DNA of 64,000 nt, from contig JAFDXE010000001.1 in the NCBI GenBank assembly GCA_018268085.1, positions 124,001 through 188,000 on the forward strand. The letters are read 5' to 3'. Of this stretch, positions 44,041 through 52,782 are shown piece by piece (the stretch's first letter is position 1; each line of letters opens with the position of its first letter). Both the position numbers and the translations under genes were made by a program. The notes under the pieces are model-generated. The model had not been told where the DNA came from, did not search any database, and saw only the letters and a program-made list of their open reading frames with translations. Source of the stretch: Bacteroidota bacterium (GTDB taxonomy: Bacteria > Bacteroidota > Bacteroidia > Chitinophagales > Chitinophagaceae).

Positions 44041-45153
44041 ATGATAGTAACAATCGTAGCCGGCGCAAGGCCAAACTTTATGAAGATCGCTCCAATTATT
44101 AAAGCGATCAAAGCGGCTTCGGCCCGCGGTGAAGATATACAATACAGGCTGGTGCATACCGGTCAGCATTATGATAAAAAAATGAGTGGTGATTTCTTTG
44201 AGCAACTGGGTATCCCGGATCCGGATGTAAACCTCGAATGCGGTGGCGGAACACAGGCCGAACAAACTGCCGGCATCATGGTAAAATTTGAAAAAGAACT
44301 GATGGAATTTCCGCCTGAAGTAGTGTTGGTTGTAGGCGATGTAACCTCCACCATGGCCTGTAGCATTGCAGCAAAAAAATTGTGCATTGATGTAGTGCAT
44401 GTAGAAGCGGGTATCCGTTCGGGTGATATGACAATGCCGGAAGAGATCAACCGCATTGTTACCGATTCTATCTGTGATCATTATTATACAACCACTACCG
44501 TTGCTAATAAAAACCTCGAAAACCTCCAGGTTCCGAAATCGAGAATACATTTTGTGGGCAATACAATGATCGATACATTGATGCAGAATATGGAAAGGTT
44601 GCGCAGGCCTTCTTTAATGGATGAAGGCAAGCTCACGGAAAAAAATTATTTCCTGCTTACGTTGCATCGTCCTTCAAATGTAGATGATGCGGTGAAACTG
44701 GAATCTATATTAACGGCCATTATGGATTCAACGGCAGATATTCCCATTATCTTCCCGGTGCATCCACGAACAAGAAATATTTTAAACAATATACAGTTTG
44801 ATCATGACCGCCTGATTATGATTGACCCGTTGGGTTACCTCGAATTTATTTACCTGGTAAAAAATGCAAAAGGCATTATTACCGATTCGGGAGGCATTAC
44901 GGAAGAAGCAACAGTATTGCATGTTCCCTGTTTAACCTTACGAAATTCTACCGAAAGGCCTGAAACGGTTACCATCGGAACCAATGAACTTATTGGCGAT
45001 GATATTCCGAAACTCAGATTTCACCTTGGAAAAATCCTGGCCGGCGAATGGAAGAAAGGAAATATTCCTGAATTCTGGGACGGTAAAACATCCGAAAGAA
45101 TTGTTGCATCCCTCTTATCAATTTATTCAAAGAAACTGGCTACGGTAAAATAG
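44041..45153 (+). CDS. wecB: Non-hydrolysing UDP-N-acetylglucosamine 2-epimerase
   Basis: Interconverts UDP-GlcNAc and UDP-ManNAc. 370 aa. Family landmarks: GARPNFMKIAPI, HTGQHYDKKMSG, VVGDVTSTMACSIAAKK, HVEAGIRSGDMTMPEEINR, VGNTMIDTL and TDSGGITEEA. The reaction supplies ManNAc, suggesting ManNAc or a derivative such as ManNAcA in the polymer, although no UDP-ManNAc dehydrogenase is found in the window. The gene follows the compound repeat and begins the last block of the locus. Confidence 0.95.
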   Translation: MIVTIVAGARPNFMKIAPIIKAIKAASARGEDIQYRLVHTGQHYDKKMSGDFFEQLGIPDPDVNLECGGGTQAEQTAGIMVKFEKELMEFPPEVVLVVGDVTSTMACSIAAKKLCIDVVHVEAGIRSGDMTMPEEINRIVTDSICDHYYTTTTVANKNLENLQVPKSRIHFVGNTMIDTLMQNMERLRRPSLMDEGKLTEKNYFLLTLHRPSNVDDAVKLESILTAIMDSTADIPIIFPVHPRTRNILNNIQFDHDRLIMIDPLGYLEFIYLVKNAKGIITDSGGITEEATVLHVPCLTLRNSTERPETVTIGTNELIGDDIPKLRFHLGKILAGEWKKGNIPEFWDGKTSERIVASLLSIYSKKLATVK

Positions 45154-45160
45154 TGAACAA

Positions 45161-46546
45161 ATGAACCGGCAATTTAAGCGATACTTACAACTCTCATTGA
45201 TCATACTGGATATACTGGTATTGAATATTGCATTTGCATTTGCAAGGTTCTTTTTTGAAATACCGGGAAACTTTTTCCAGAACTATCTTGCCCTGTTCCT
45301 GTTTTTAAATTCATTCTGGCTGTTACTTTCGTTCATCAGCGGAACGTATCATGAGAAGATCATCATCAACTTTGAAACATTTACCAAACGTACCGTTCAG
45401 GTGTACACGCTTTGGATCATTGCCATCTTCTTCTATTTATTTTTCTCTCATGAATACCAGGTTTCCAGGTTCTTCATACTGGCTATCATTACTTTTTTTG
45501 GTGTGGGCTTATTTGGAAACCGGTTTTTGTATGTAGGTATCCGGCAATATTATAAATCGAAAGATTACCTGGTGAACCGGGTTATCATTTTAGGATATAA
45601 TGACACTGCATTGAAGCTGGCATCTTACTTTGAAGAAGAAGCCATTAATACGCATTTGCTGGGATTTGTGGAAGACGAAAAAAATGTAAAAGAGCTGACG
45701 CACTACCCTATTCTTGCCGGCCCCAATCAATTGATACAGGTGGCGAAAGATATGGATGTGCAGGAAATTTTTTCTACCATCACTCCCGAACAAAATGATT
45801 ATATCTATACACTGATGAGTGATGCTGAGCGTGAATGCATCCGTTTTAAAGTTGTACCCAACCTCGCCTATTTTTTCAGTAAACCGGTAATCGTGGATTA
45901 TATCCGCGACCTGCCCATCCTGTCGCTGCGCAGCGAACCATTGGAAGACGTAGGCAACAGGCTGAAGAAAAGAATACTTGATGTTACGGTAAGTTTTCTT
46001 GTATGCATATTCATTCTTTCCTGGCTGATCCCTATTCTTGGCTTGCTGATCATTATTGAATCGAGAGGCCCTATATTCTTTTCACAGAAGCGTACCGGCA
46101 AAAATGGACAGGAATTTAATTGTTTGAAATTCCGCAGTATGAAGCCGAATAAAGATTCGGATACCAAACAGGCTACCAAAGGTGATATGCGTGTAACAAG
46201 GATCGGAAGGTTTATCCGCAAAACAAGTCTTGATGAATTTCCACAGTTCCTCAATGTATTAAAAGGTGAAATGAGCCTTGTAGGTCCGAGGCCTCACATG
46301 GTTAAGCATACCACAGATTATTCAAAGATTGTAGACCAATATATGATCCGTCATTTTTTAAAACCAGGCATTACCGGTTGGGCGCAGATCAATGGTTTCA
46401 GGGGTGAAATAACGGATCCAAAGCAAATTAAAATGCGTGTGACCAATGATTTGTGGTACCTCGAAAACTGGAATATCTGGCTCGACCTTAGAATAATGTT
46501 CTTAACGGTGTACAATGTGTTTAAAGGAGAAAAGAATGCGTATTAA
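45161..46546 (+). CDS. Exopolysaccharide initiating glycosylphosphotransferase (WcaJ-type)
   Basis: A 461-aa polyprenyl glycosylphosphotransferase that starts repeat-unit synthesis by transferring a sugar-1-phosphate to undecaprenyl phosphate. Four N-terminal membrane helices (about 10-115), a CoA-binding-3 Rossmann-like domain (RVIILGYNDTALKLASYF), a fifth hydrophobic segment (VSFLVCIFILSWLIPILGLL) and the catalytic Bac_transf core: GPIFFSQKRTGKNGQEFNC, LKFRSM, TSLDEFPQFLNVLKGEMSL, VGPRPH. The length fits the WcaJ/undecaprenyl-phosphate glucose phosphotransferase group; whether the first sugar is Glc, Gal or another is unknown. Confidence 0.93.
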   Translation: MNRQFKRYLQLSLIILDILVLNIAFAFARFFFEIPGNFFQNYLALFLFLNSFWLLLSFISGTYHEKIIINFETFTKRTVQVYTLWIIAIFFYLFFSHEYQVSRFFILAIITFFGVGLFGNRFLYVGIRQYYKSKDYLVNRVIILGYNDTALKLASYFEEEAINTHLLGFVEDEKNVKELTHYPILAGPNQLIQVAKDMDVQEIFSTITPEQNDYIYTLMSDAERECIRFKVVPNLAYFFSKPVIVDYIRDLPILSLRSEPLEDVGNRLKKRILDVTVSFLVCIFILSWLIPILGLLIIIESRGPIFFSQKRTGKNGQEFNCLKFRSMKPNKDSDTKQATKGDMRVTRIGRFIRKTSLDEFPQFLNVLKGEMSLVGPRPHMVKHTTDYSKIVDQYMIRHFLKPGITGWAQINGFRGEITDPKQIKMRVTNDLWYLENWNIWLDLRIMFLTVYNVFKGEKNAY

Positions 46547-46602
46547 TGTTGTACAACTAACTGAACTGCATAAACGAAAACTAAAACTGAACTGCAAGAA
46601 CC

Positions 46603-47727
46603 ATGGACCTGTTTAATTCGAAATACATACTAAGCAATAAGCGATTCGGATGGATCGACTACGACCGGGGGATCAGTATCATCCTGGTAACCTACCGGCA
46701 TTGCTATGAGAGCATTGAGAAAGCAGGATTTAATATGCATGAACACCCGATACTTGAATACATCAACGTATTCTTCTTCGGATTCAGGATGCCCTTATTC
46801 TTCATTGCGTCCGGTATTTTTGTTTCCGGCAGTTTAAGAAAAAGAGGGTTGGCTCCTTACCAGAAAAATCGTGTGCAAACGATTTTATACCCGATGATGA
46901 TTTGGGGAATAATACAGATAACGTTGCAGATGCTTTTTTCGGGGTACACCAATTCCGATGTAACGCCAATTAGTTACCTGTACCTGCTGATAGACCCGAG
47001 ATCAACCGGCCAGTTCTGGTATTTGAATGCATTGTTCTTTGTAGGAATAATTTATTCTTTCTTAAAAGTAAAATTCAATGCGAAGTTGTGGCACCAGATG
47101 GTGCTTGGATTAGTATTATATTTCTTTGCGGCATATATCAGCACTACAACACATGATATCGGGTTCTTAAAAGACATCTGTAAATATTATTTGTTCTTTT
47201 GCATCGGCGATATGGTTTCGGAATACATGCTGAGTGAAAAAGCAGCCAGGCAATTTACCAGTTGGAAATTTGTGTTGCCTTTGTTTATCGGTTTTATGGC
47301 TACACAATATTTCTTTACAAAGATCAACCTTGCAGAAGGTGATAATTATTATGTAGAGAACCGCATGCCGTTCTTCTTTATCATTGTAGCCCTGGTGGGT
47401 TGCGCTATTTCCATGTGTGCTTCGTTCTCACTAAAAAAATATGAAGGCCTGAAGTTCCTGCGTGTAGTAGGTTATAATTCTGTTCATATATATTGTATGC
47501 AGATCATCTCCATGTCGGTTGCACGGCAATTCTTCTTTAAAATTTTACACATTAATTACCTGCCTTTGCTGGTGATACTGGTATTGTCATGTGGTGTGGT
47601 TATCCCGATGCTGGTGTACAATATCTGTTTACGGTTAAATATGTGGTGGATGTTTACCCTAAAAAAGCCGGAAGAAGAGATACAGTATTTACAGGATCAG
47701 CGCATGGCCACTTCAAAAGCAGTTTAA
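46603..47727 (+). CDS. Acyltransferase family 3 membrane protein
   Basis: A 374-aa protein with about ten membrane helices. The family opening RFGWIDYDRGISIILVTYRH carries the Asp-Arg pair and a His that belong to the acyltransferase-3 active region; PLFFIASGIFVSGSLRKRG is also typical. It would O-acylate (usually acetylate) the polysaccharide during or after transport. It lies 56 bases after the initiating transferase gene. Confidence 0.88.
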   Translation: MDLFNSKYILSNKRFGWIDYDRGISIILVTYRHCYESIEKAGFNMHEHPILEYINVFFFGFRMPLFFIASGIFVSGSLRKRGLAPYQKNRVQTILYPMMIWGIIQITLQMLFSGYTNSDVTPISYLYLLIDPRSTGQFWYLNALFFVGIIYSFLKVKFNAKLWHQMVLGLVLYFFAAYISTTTHDIGFLKDICKYYLFFCIGDMVSEYMLSEKAARQFTSWKFVLPLFIGFMATQYFFTKINLAEGDNYYVENRMPFFFIIVALVGCAISMCASFSLKKYEGLKFLRVVGYNSVHIYCMQIISMSVARQFFFKILHINYLPLLVILVLSCGVVIPMLVYNICLRLNMWWMFTLKKPEEEIQYLQDQRMATSKAV

Positions 47728-47751
47728 TAAAAAATTCTGAAACCAATTATT

Positions 47752-48570
47752 ATGAGTATAAAAAGTTCTTTAGCTACAGTCGCAAAAAAAATTGCTCCCG
47801 GTATGTACTGGTCGAGGAAGATCAGGCAATACCAGCAACACTTCAGTGAAGTTGAAATGAGGCTGTTGCCCTATTTGTGTAAAAAAGATAAAACGTCTAT
47901 TGATATAGGAGCAGCCGGTGGTGTGTTCATTGCAAACCTGCTTGGACTTTCAAAAAATGTAATTGGATTTGAACCGATACCGGAAGATGCGGCGGTAATT
48001 CAGCAGATGGTTGAATCTACAAATTCGAATGCCATTATAGAACGGGTTGCTTTATCAGATAAAGCAGGAGAAGCTATTTTAAAGATGATCGTAAATGATT
48101 CGGGCAGAAGTACCATTGAAGAATCGAATGATTTATCGGATGACAAAACAGAGAAAAAAGGGATTCGTGTGCCCATTCGCAAACTGGATGATTATGATTA
48201 CAGCAATATTGGTTTTATAAAGATAGATGTGGAAGGACATGAACTTTCCGTACTGTATGGAGCAAAGGAAACGATACAAAAAAACTTACCGGCTTTGTTG
48301 ATAGAAATTGAAGACAGGCATAAGCCAAATGCAACAAAAGAAGTTCCTGCATTTTTAAAAACATTTGGATACAGTGCTTATTTTATTCACGAAGGAAAAC
48401 TAAAACCGATGCATGAATTTAATGTAAGCATTCACCAGGATAGCCGGAACATCGGAACTTACCTGGATGGCTACCAGCGTAAAGGTGTGTACATTAATAA
48501 TTTTGTTTTTGTGCCTGAAAAAGATGTACAAAAATTTCTTGATGCGGTAGAGCGTGTAAATCTTGCTTAG
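47752..48570 (+). CDS. FkbM family methyltransferase
   Basis: SAM-dependent methyltransferase of 272 aa. Motif I DIGAAGGVFIANLL (about 45-60), then IGFEPIPEDAAVIQQM, and the FkbM core FIKIDVEGHELSVLYGA (about 160-176). FkbM enzymes in surface-polysaccharide loci usually O-methylate a sugar. It is the last gene of the locus; three tandem 77-bp repeats follow the stop after 10 bases. Confidence 0.9.
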   Translation: MSIKSSLATVAKKIAPGMYWSRKIRQYQQHFSEVEMRLLPYLCKKDKTSIDIGAAGGVFIANLLGLSKNVIGFEPIPEDAAVIQQMVESTNSNAIIERVALSDKAGEAILKMIVNDSGRSTIEESNDLSDDKTEKKGIRVPIRKLDDYDYSNIGFIKIDVEGHELSVLYGAKETIQKNLPALLIEIEDRHKPNATKEVPAFLKTFGYSAYFIHEGKLKPMHEFNVSIHQDSRNIGTYLDGYQRKGVYINNFVFVPEKDVQKFLDAVERVNLA

Positions 48571-48580
48571 GTAAAAAGGT

Positions 48581-48811
48581 TGCCACTGATTCACTGATTA
48601 AAAATTTGATTTTGGATTAACAGGCAATGTTAACACTGTTGCAAAACAATAAATAAATGCCACTGATTCACTCGTGAAGAATTTTCATTTCACTTCACCA
48701 GGCAATGTAACCCTGTTGCAACGCAATCAGTAAATGCCGCCGATTCACTGATTAAGCATTTTGATGTAACATAAACAGACACTGTAGCGCCATTGTAAAA
48801 AAATCACTCAA
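48581..48811. repeat. Three tandem 77-bp repeats
   Basis: Units begin at 48581, 48658 and 48735 with TGCCACTGATTCAC, TGCCACTGATTCAC and TGCCGCCGATTCAC, a spacing of exactly 77 bases. Each unit contains CAGGCAATGT (degenerate CAGACACTGT in the third) followed by a TGTTGCAA-like block in the first two. An inverted TCAGTGAAT lies at 48812-48820, complementary to the ATTCACTGA of the units. The remaining bases up to 48906 carry no gene. The array separates the polysaccharide locus from the next, convergent gene. Confidence 0.85.
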
Positions 48812-48906
48812 TCAGTGAATATAATATTTTGTACCTGCTATGCACTGTGCAAAAAAGGAATGATCCCTTTTTTTACTACCTGTAAAAATACTATCTCATT
48901 AGCCTA

Positions 48907-49218
48907 TCATTCAATTCCCATCGCCGCTTTATATTCTGCAATAATGTTGTTGGTAGTTCCGGCAAGGAATGAATAAAAATTACTCAGTTCTGTATAATTG
49001 TTGCTGGCACCTTCGATGTAGGTATTAAAGGTTTTGATGAAAGCAACAAATTCTGTTTTTTTATCTTCAGGTAAATCAGACATAGATTCTACAAGGGTTC
49101 CGAAGCTGCTGATCGTTGCGCCCATTTCTTTGAACAGGTCGGTAGATCGATCCATATAAGGTGCGAATTTCTCCAGGATCTGAACCATGAGGAGTGTTTT
49201 TTCTTTTTGGGCCAGCAT
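48907..49218 (-). CDS. Hypothetical helical protein (103 aa)
   Basis: A soluble, all-helical protein of 103 residues, MLAQKEKTLLMVQILEKFAP onward, with amphipathic heptads and no cysteine. No signal peptide. Family not recognised. It converges on the polysaccharide locus across the tandem repeats and is divergent from the lipoprotein gene at 49478, with a 259-base gap in which I see no further feature. Confidence 0.65.
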   Translation of the reverse strand: MLAQKEKTLLMVQILEKFAPYMDRSTDLFKEMGATISSFGTLVESMSDLPEDKKTEFVAFIKTFNTYIEGASNNYTELSNFYSFLAGTTNNIIAEYKAAMGIE

Positions 49219-49477
49219 AGTATTATTGTGCAGCGGGTTTGTTTGCGCTAATAATGTAAGTTAGTCGAATTCTACATAAATCATCTTTTGGTACCGGGCA
49301 GCATCCATGAACAATGTAACACAGCCTTCCCGTTTCCCCTGCTACTTTACTTTCTGCCAGAAACTGTATTAAAAAAATCCGCTATCTTTCAGGCAACACT
49401 AATTTCAATAAGGGCATCTCTTTTCATGGCTACCAGTACAAACAAAACATAAGTATCCAAAACCAAAACAATCAACA

Positions 49478-51874
49478 ATGAAATTAAAAACAATGTATTC
49501 TGCCATGCTGGCTTTACTGATCAGCTCATTAGCATGGTTGTCTTGTAAAAAAGACATTAAAAACCAGGATACCAATCAGCCAACATCCGATTTTGTTATT
49601 CCTGCTGCAACACCGGTAAACGGATCTGTAAGTGGTGTAGTTGTAGATGAACACAATGTTCCGGTAAATGGAGCTGAAGTAAAAATCGGGAGTTCAACTG
49701 TAACTACAGATGCAAGAGGTTCATTCCTGGTTAAAAACGTACAGCTTGATAAATACGTGAGTACGGTTACCATTAATAAACCGGGTTACTTTAAAGCTGT
49801 TCGTTCATTTTCTGCAAATGCTACTTTAAATTATGTGAATATTAAACTGATTCCGAGAACACTGGCTGGAACGATTGACAGCAACAATCCATCGGCTGTA
49901 ACACTTTCAAACGGCACCAATATCAGTTTACAATCAAATTCAGTGGTAATAAAAAGCAGTGGAGCGGCTTATACCGGCCAGGTAAAAGTGTATGCTGCCT
50001 ACATTGATCCAACCTCAACAGATATGAGCACCGTTGTTCCGGGAAGTTTAATGGGACAAGATGCCAATAATATGTATGCTTTACAATCAACAGGAATGAT
50101 CGCAGTTGATCTTGAATCTGCCAGTGGTGAAGCATTGCAACTTGCCGGCAGCAAACCTGCTTCCATCAAAATGCCTATCCCTTCTTCATTGCAATCTAAA
50201 GCGCCAGCTACCATTGATACCTGGAGCCTGGATGATCGTGGTGTTTGGATAAAAGAAGGAACAGCCACTAAAAACGGGAATGTGTATGAAATGCAGGCTA
50301 CCCATTTTTCTTTCTGGAATTGCGATGTACCTGCAGTATCTACCTACTTATCTATTCATGTGCAGGACCAGGCAGGCAATCCACTGATAAATACACTGGT
50401 TTCACTTACCGTACCTAATAATACAACCTGGTGGTCTACTACTTATGGATTCACTGACAGTCTTGGTAATGTGGCCGGTATTATACCTGCGGGTACAGAG
50501 CTGGAACTGAATGTTTTTTCAAATCCTTACAATTGTGCAGGTCCGTTGTACACTCAAACAGTTGGACCATTTACGAGTGGTTCCGCCATTACCATTACTG
50601 CAACCCTTGCCAGTTCAAGCGCACTTACGGTAACCGGTACTGTTACAGATTGTAATGACCAGCCTTTGGCTAATGGAACGGCTATAATTTATGCTAATGG
50701 TTCTGTGTACTACACAGGTATCAGCAACGGTTCTTATACACAGGACATTATTCATTGCGGATCTGTGGATTCGTTGTGGGTTACTGTTGTGGATCTTTCT
50801 AACGGTTCACAGGCTAATTCCGGGAACATTACTGTAAGCGGAAATACGGCTACGGTACCATCGATGCAGGTATGTGGCAGTGGCGGTGGAGGATCGCAAA
50901 CCGCCGAATTCACTTTTGGAATAGATAACCAGGGCAATTGCATTGTACAAACCTATTTAGGTGTACTTACTGCGGGCGTACCACTTAACGGAAATAATAT
51001 TATTGGTGTAACCGTTTATGTAACGGTGCCTGGTACGTATAGTATCAGTACGGTAACGGCGGGAGGTATATACTTTGGTGCTACCGGTATATTTACGCAA
51101 ACCGGAACACAACAAGTGCAATTGATTGGATTCGGAACACCTGCTGCACCCGGTTCCTATTCTTTTACAACGCAGTCCGGAACAGTTACCGGTTGTTCAT
51201 TCACGGTTAACGTGGGCGCACCTCCGGCTTCAATCAACATCGGACCGAGCGGCGGAAATTGTGCGAATGCAATTGTTAACGGTACGTACATGGCCGGCAC
51301 AGCGCTGAACGGTACCAATACCATTACCGTTGTATTGGATGTAATCAGTGCCGGACAATATTCTATATATGCAACCAATAATAGCGGTATGAGTTTTTCT
51401 GATTCAGGAACGGTAACAGCAACGGGGCCAACCACTTTTGTGTTGCAGGGTTCAGGAATGCCGGTAAATGCAGGAGTTGAAACATTTATGCTTACTTCAA
51501 ATGGCATGGCCGGTTGTAGTTTTTCGGTGAATGTGATTCCGGGAACACAGGGTATATATGTTTTTGAAGGAGCTCCCGGAACCTGTTCGGGTGCAACTAT
51601 TGCCGGAACATACCAGGCAGGGGTAGCGTTGTTAGGGCCTTCTAATTCGGTTTCATTAATGGTTAATGTAACAGCAACTGGTCCGTACAATATTTTTGCC
51701 GGACCGATCAATGGCATCAGCTTTTCGGGAACAGGTGTATTTAACCAAACGGGAATACAACCAGTATTACTAACGGCTTCCGGAACGCCGCAAACAGCCG
51801 GTACATATACGTTTGTAAGTCAGACATCAACCGGGGGAACAGGCTGTATATTTACTCTGGATGTAGTAAATTAA
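49478..51874 (+). CDS. Large lipoprotein with carboxypeptidase-regulatory domain and three C-terminal repeats
   Basis: A 798-aa surface lipoprotein. The signal peptide MKLKTMYSAMLALLISSLAWLSC ends in a lipobox. A carboxypeptidase-regulatory-like Ig fold follows at about 48-110 (GSVSGVVVDEHNVPVNGAEV), then beta-sandwich segments. The last 320 residues consist of three related units of about 107 residues starting near 476, 586 and 693; each opens with a Cys (GNCIVQTYLG, GNCANAIVNG, GTCSGATIAG) and closes with GC-F-V/D-V (GCSFTVNV, GCSFSVNV, GCIFTLDV), suggesting one disulfide per unit. Low complexity in Gly/Thr/Ser. Adhesin-like or matrix role is a guess. Confidence 0.8.
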   Translation: MKLKTMYSAMLALLISSLAWLSCKKDIKNQDTNQPTSDFVIPAATPVNGSVSGVVVDEHNVPVNGAEVKIGSSTVTTDARGSFLVKNVQLDKYVSTVTINKPGYFKAVRSFSANATLNYVNIKLIPRTLAGTIDSNNPSAVTLSNGTNISLQSNSVVIKSSGAAYTGQVKVYAAYIDPTSTDMSTVVPGSLMGQDANNMYALQSTGMIAVDLESASGEALQLAGSKPASIKMPIPSSLQSKAPATIDTWSLDDRGVWIKEGTATKNGNVYEMQATHFSFWNCDVPAVSTYLSIHVQDQAGNPLINTLVSLTVPNNTTWWSTTYGFTDSLGNVAGIIPAGTELELNVFSNPYNCAGPLYTQTVGPFTSGSAITITATLASSSALTVTGTVTDCNDQPLANGTAIIYANGSVYYTGISNGSYTQDIIHCGSVDSLWVTVVDLSNGSQANSGNITVSGNTATVPSMQVCGSGGGGSQTAEFTFGIDNQGNCIVQTYLGVLTAGVPLNGNNIIGVTVYVTVPGTYSISTVTAGGIYFGATGIFTQTGTQQVQLIGFGTPAAPGSYSFTTQSGTVTGCSFTVNVGAPPASINIGPSGGNCANAIVNGTYMAGTALNGTNTITVVLDVISAGQYSIYATNNSGMSFSDSGTVTATGPTTFVLQGSGMPVNAGVETFMLTSNGMAGCSFSVNVIPGTQGIYVFEGAPGTCSGATIAGTYQAGVALLGPSNSVSLMVNVTATGPYNIFAGPINGISFSGTGVFNQTGIQPVLLTASGTPQTAGTYTFVSQTSTGGTGCIFTLDVVN

Positions 51875-51894
51875 ACCCTTAATAATATCTATGG

Positions 51895-51930
51895 CTGCCC
51901 CCGCAATTAATTTTGTTGGGGCAGTTTTAT
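51895..51930 (+). terminator. Intrinsic terminator of the lipoprotein gene
   Basis: CTGCCCC (51895-51901) pairs with GGGGCAG (51918-51924), followed by TTTTATTTT, 21 bases after the stop. Confidence 0.8.
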
Positions 51931-52059
51931 TTTGCAGGCTAATTAGTAAATTGTAAGTGAAATTTTTCGGGTTGAATGATGAAGATTGATTATTTTGTAA
52001 TCGTTAGCGCTTCATCAGCAACTTTACTAACGTTTAACAATAAACTAAATCGTATTTAA

Positions 52060-52467
52060 ATGGAACAGGAACCTAAAGACAATTTTACGGGACAATTTGA
52101 AGGCGACCCATACGCCAATACACCGTTGAAATTTTTAACAGCATCAAGCATTATCGGAGACAAAGTTCTGGATGCCGAGGGCAGGCACATGGGCTCTATT
52201 AAAGACATCATGCTCGACATCAGGGTGGGAAAAATTGAATACTATGTGATTGAGTTTGGTGGCTTTTTAGGAATAGGGGAAAAATATTTCGCCATTCCTT
52301 TCAACCGGTTGAAAGTAGACCCGGAGCACAAGGTTTTCAGGTGTAATGAGAAGAAAGAAGTGCTGGCAAAAGCGCCGGGCTTTGATAAGCATCACTGGCC
52401 TGAAACCAATGAACACAAAACAGAGTACACAACCTTGAGTTACAGCTATTGGGATAATCCCAGTTAG
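52060..52467 (+). CDS. PRC-barrel domain protein
   Basis: A 135-aa soluble protein. The PRC barrel spans about 24-100: FLTASSIIGDKVLDAEGRHMGSIKDIMLDIRVGKIEYYVIEFGGF, then KYFAIPFNRLKVD. The family takes part in photosynthetic reaction centres, RNA processing and general stress responses; stand-alone forms like this are widespread and mostly uncharacterised. It is isolated, with a 192-base upstream gap and a repeat-rich stretch downstream. Confidence 0.88.
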   Translation: MEQEPKDNFTGQFEGDPYANTPLKFLTASSIIGDKVLDAEGRHMGSIKDIMLDIRVGKIEYYVIEFGGFLGIGEKYFAIPFNRLKVDPEHKVFRCNEKKEVLAKAPGFDKHHWPETNEHKTEYTTLSYSYWDNPS

Positions 52468-52578
52468 TGAAGTAGTTTTAGATTACGAAGGAGGTTAAAA
52501 GCAATTGAATACAGATTCAAGATTGTTTTTAACCTTTTTCTATTGGGTGGTGATGGATTTTTTGGGAAGATTTTCATT

Positions 52579-52714
52579 GGAGATGACATCTGGAAGTCAA
52601 CTGGCAGACAACAAGAAGACATCGAGAAGGCATCCTGATTACTTCTCGTTGACATCAAGATGTCATCCTGACTACATCTTGACTACATCTTGATGACATC
52701 TAGATGTCATCTCC
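52579..52714. repeat. Nested palindromic repeat element
   Basis: GGAGATGACATCT (52579-52591) is the reverse complement of AGATGTCATCTCC (52702-52714), enclosing the whole element. Inside lie CGAGAAG (52623-52629) with CTTCTCG (52642-52648), CATCAAGATG (52653-52662) with CATCTTGATG (52686-52695), tandem TGACTACATCT, and a perfect 20-bp palindrome GATGACATCTAGATGTCATC (52692-52711). No coding frame is convincing. The rest of the 315-base gap (52468-52578, 52715-52782) shows nothing distinct. Confidence 0.85.
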
Positions 52715-52782
52715 ATCCGCCCTGAAATCCAATTCTTTATGCAATTTTTCTTCCAGGTTTATCCACCAAAAAAGCCCGGAAC

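Noticed and set aside
43900..44550. 216-codon minus-strand ORF over the repeat and wecB start
   Set aside because: It reads through a low-complexity repeat (KSQKSKFKSQK) and antisense to wecB; the composition is not protein-like.
51157..51717. 186-codon minus-strand ORF inside the repeat lipoprotein
   Set aside because: It mirrors the Gly/Thr/Pro-rich repeat coding and has no independent start context or motif; the plus-strand lipoprotein explains the open frame.
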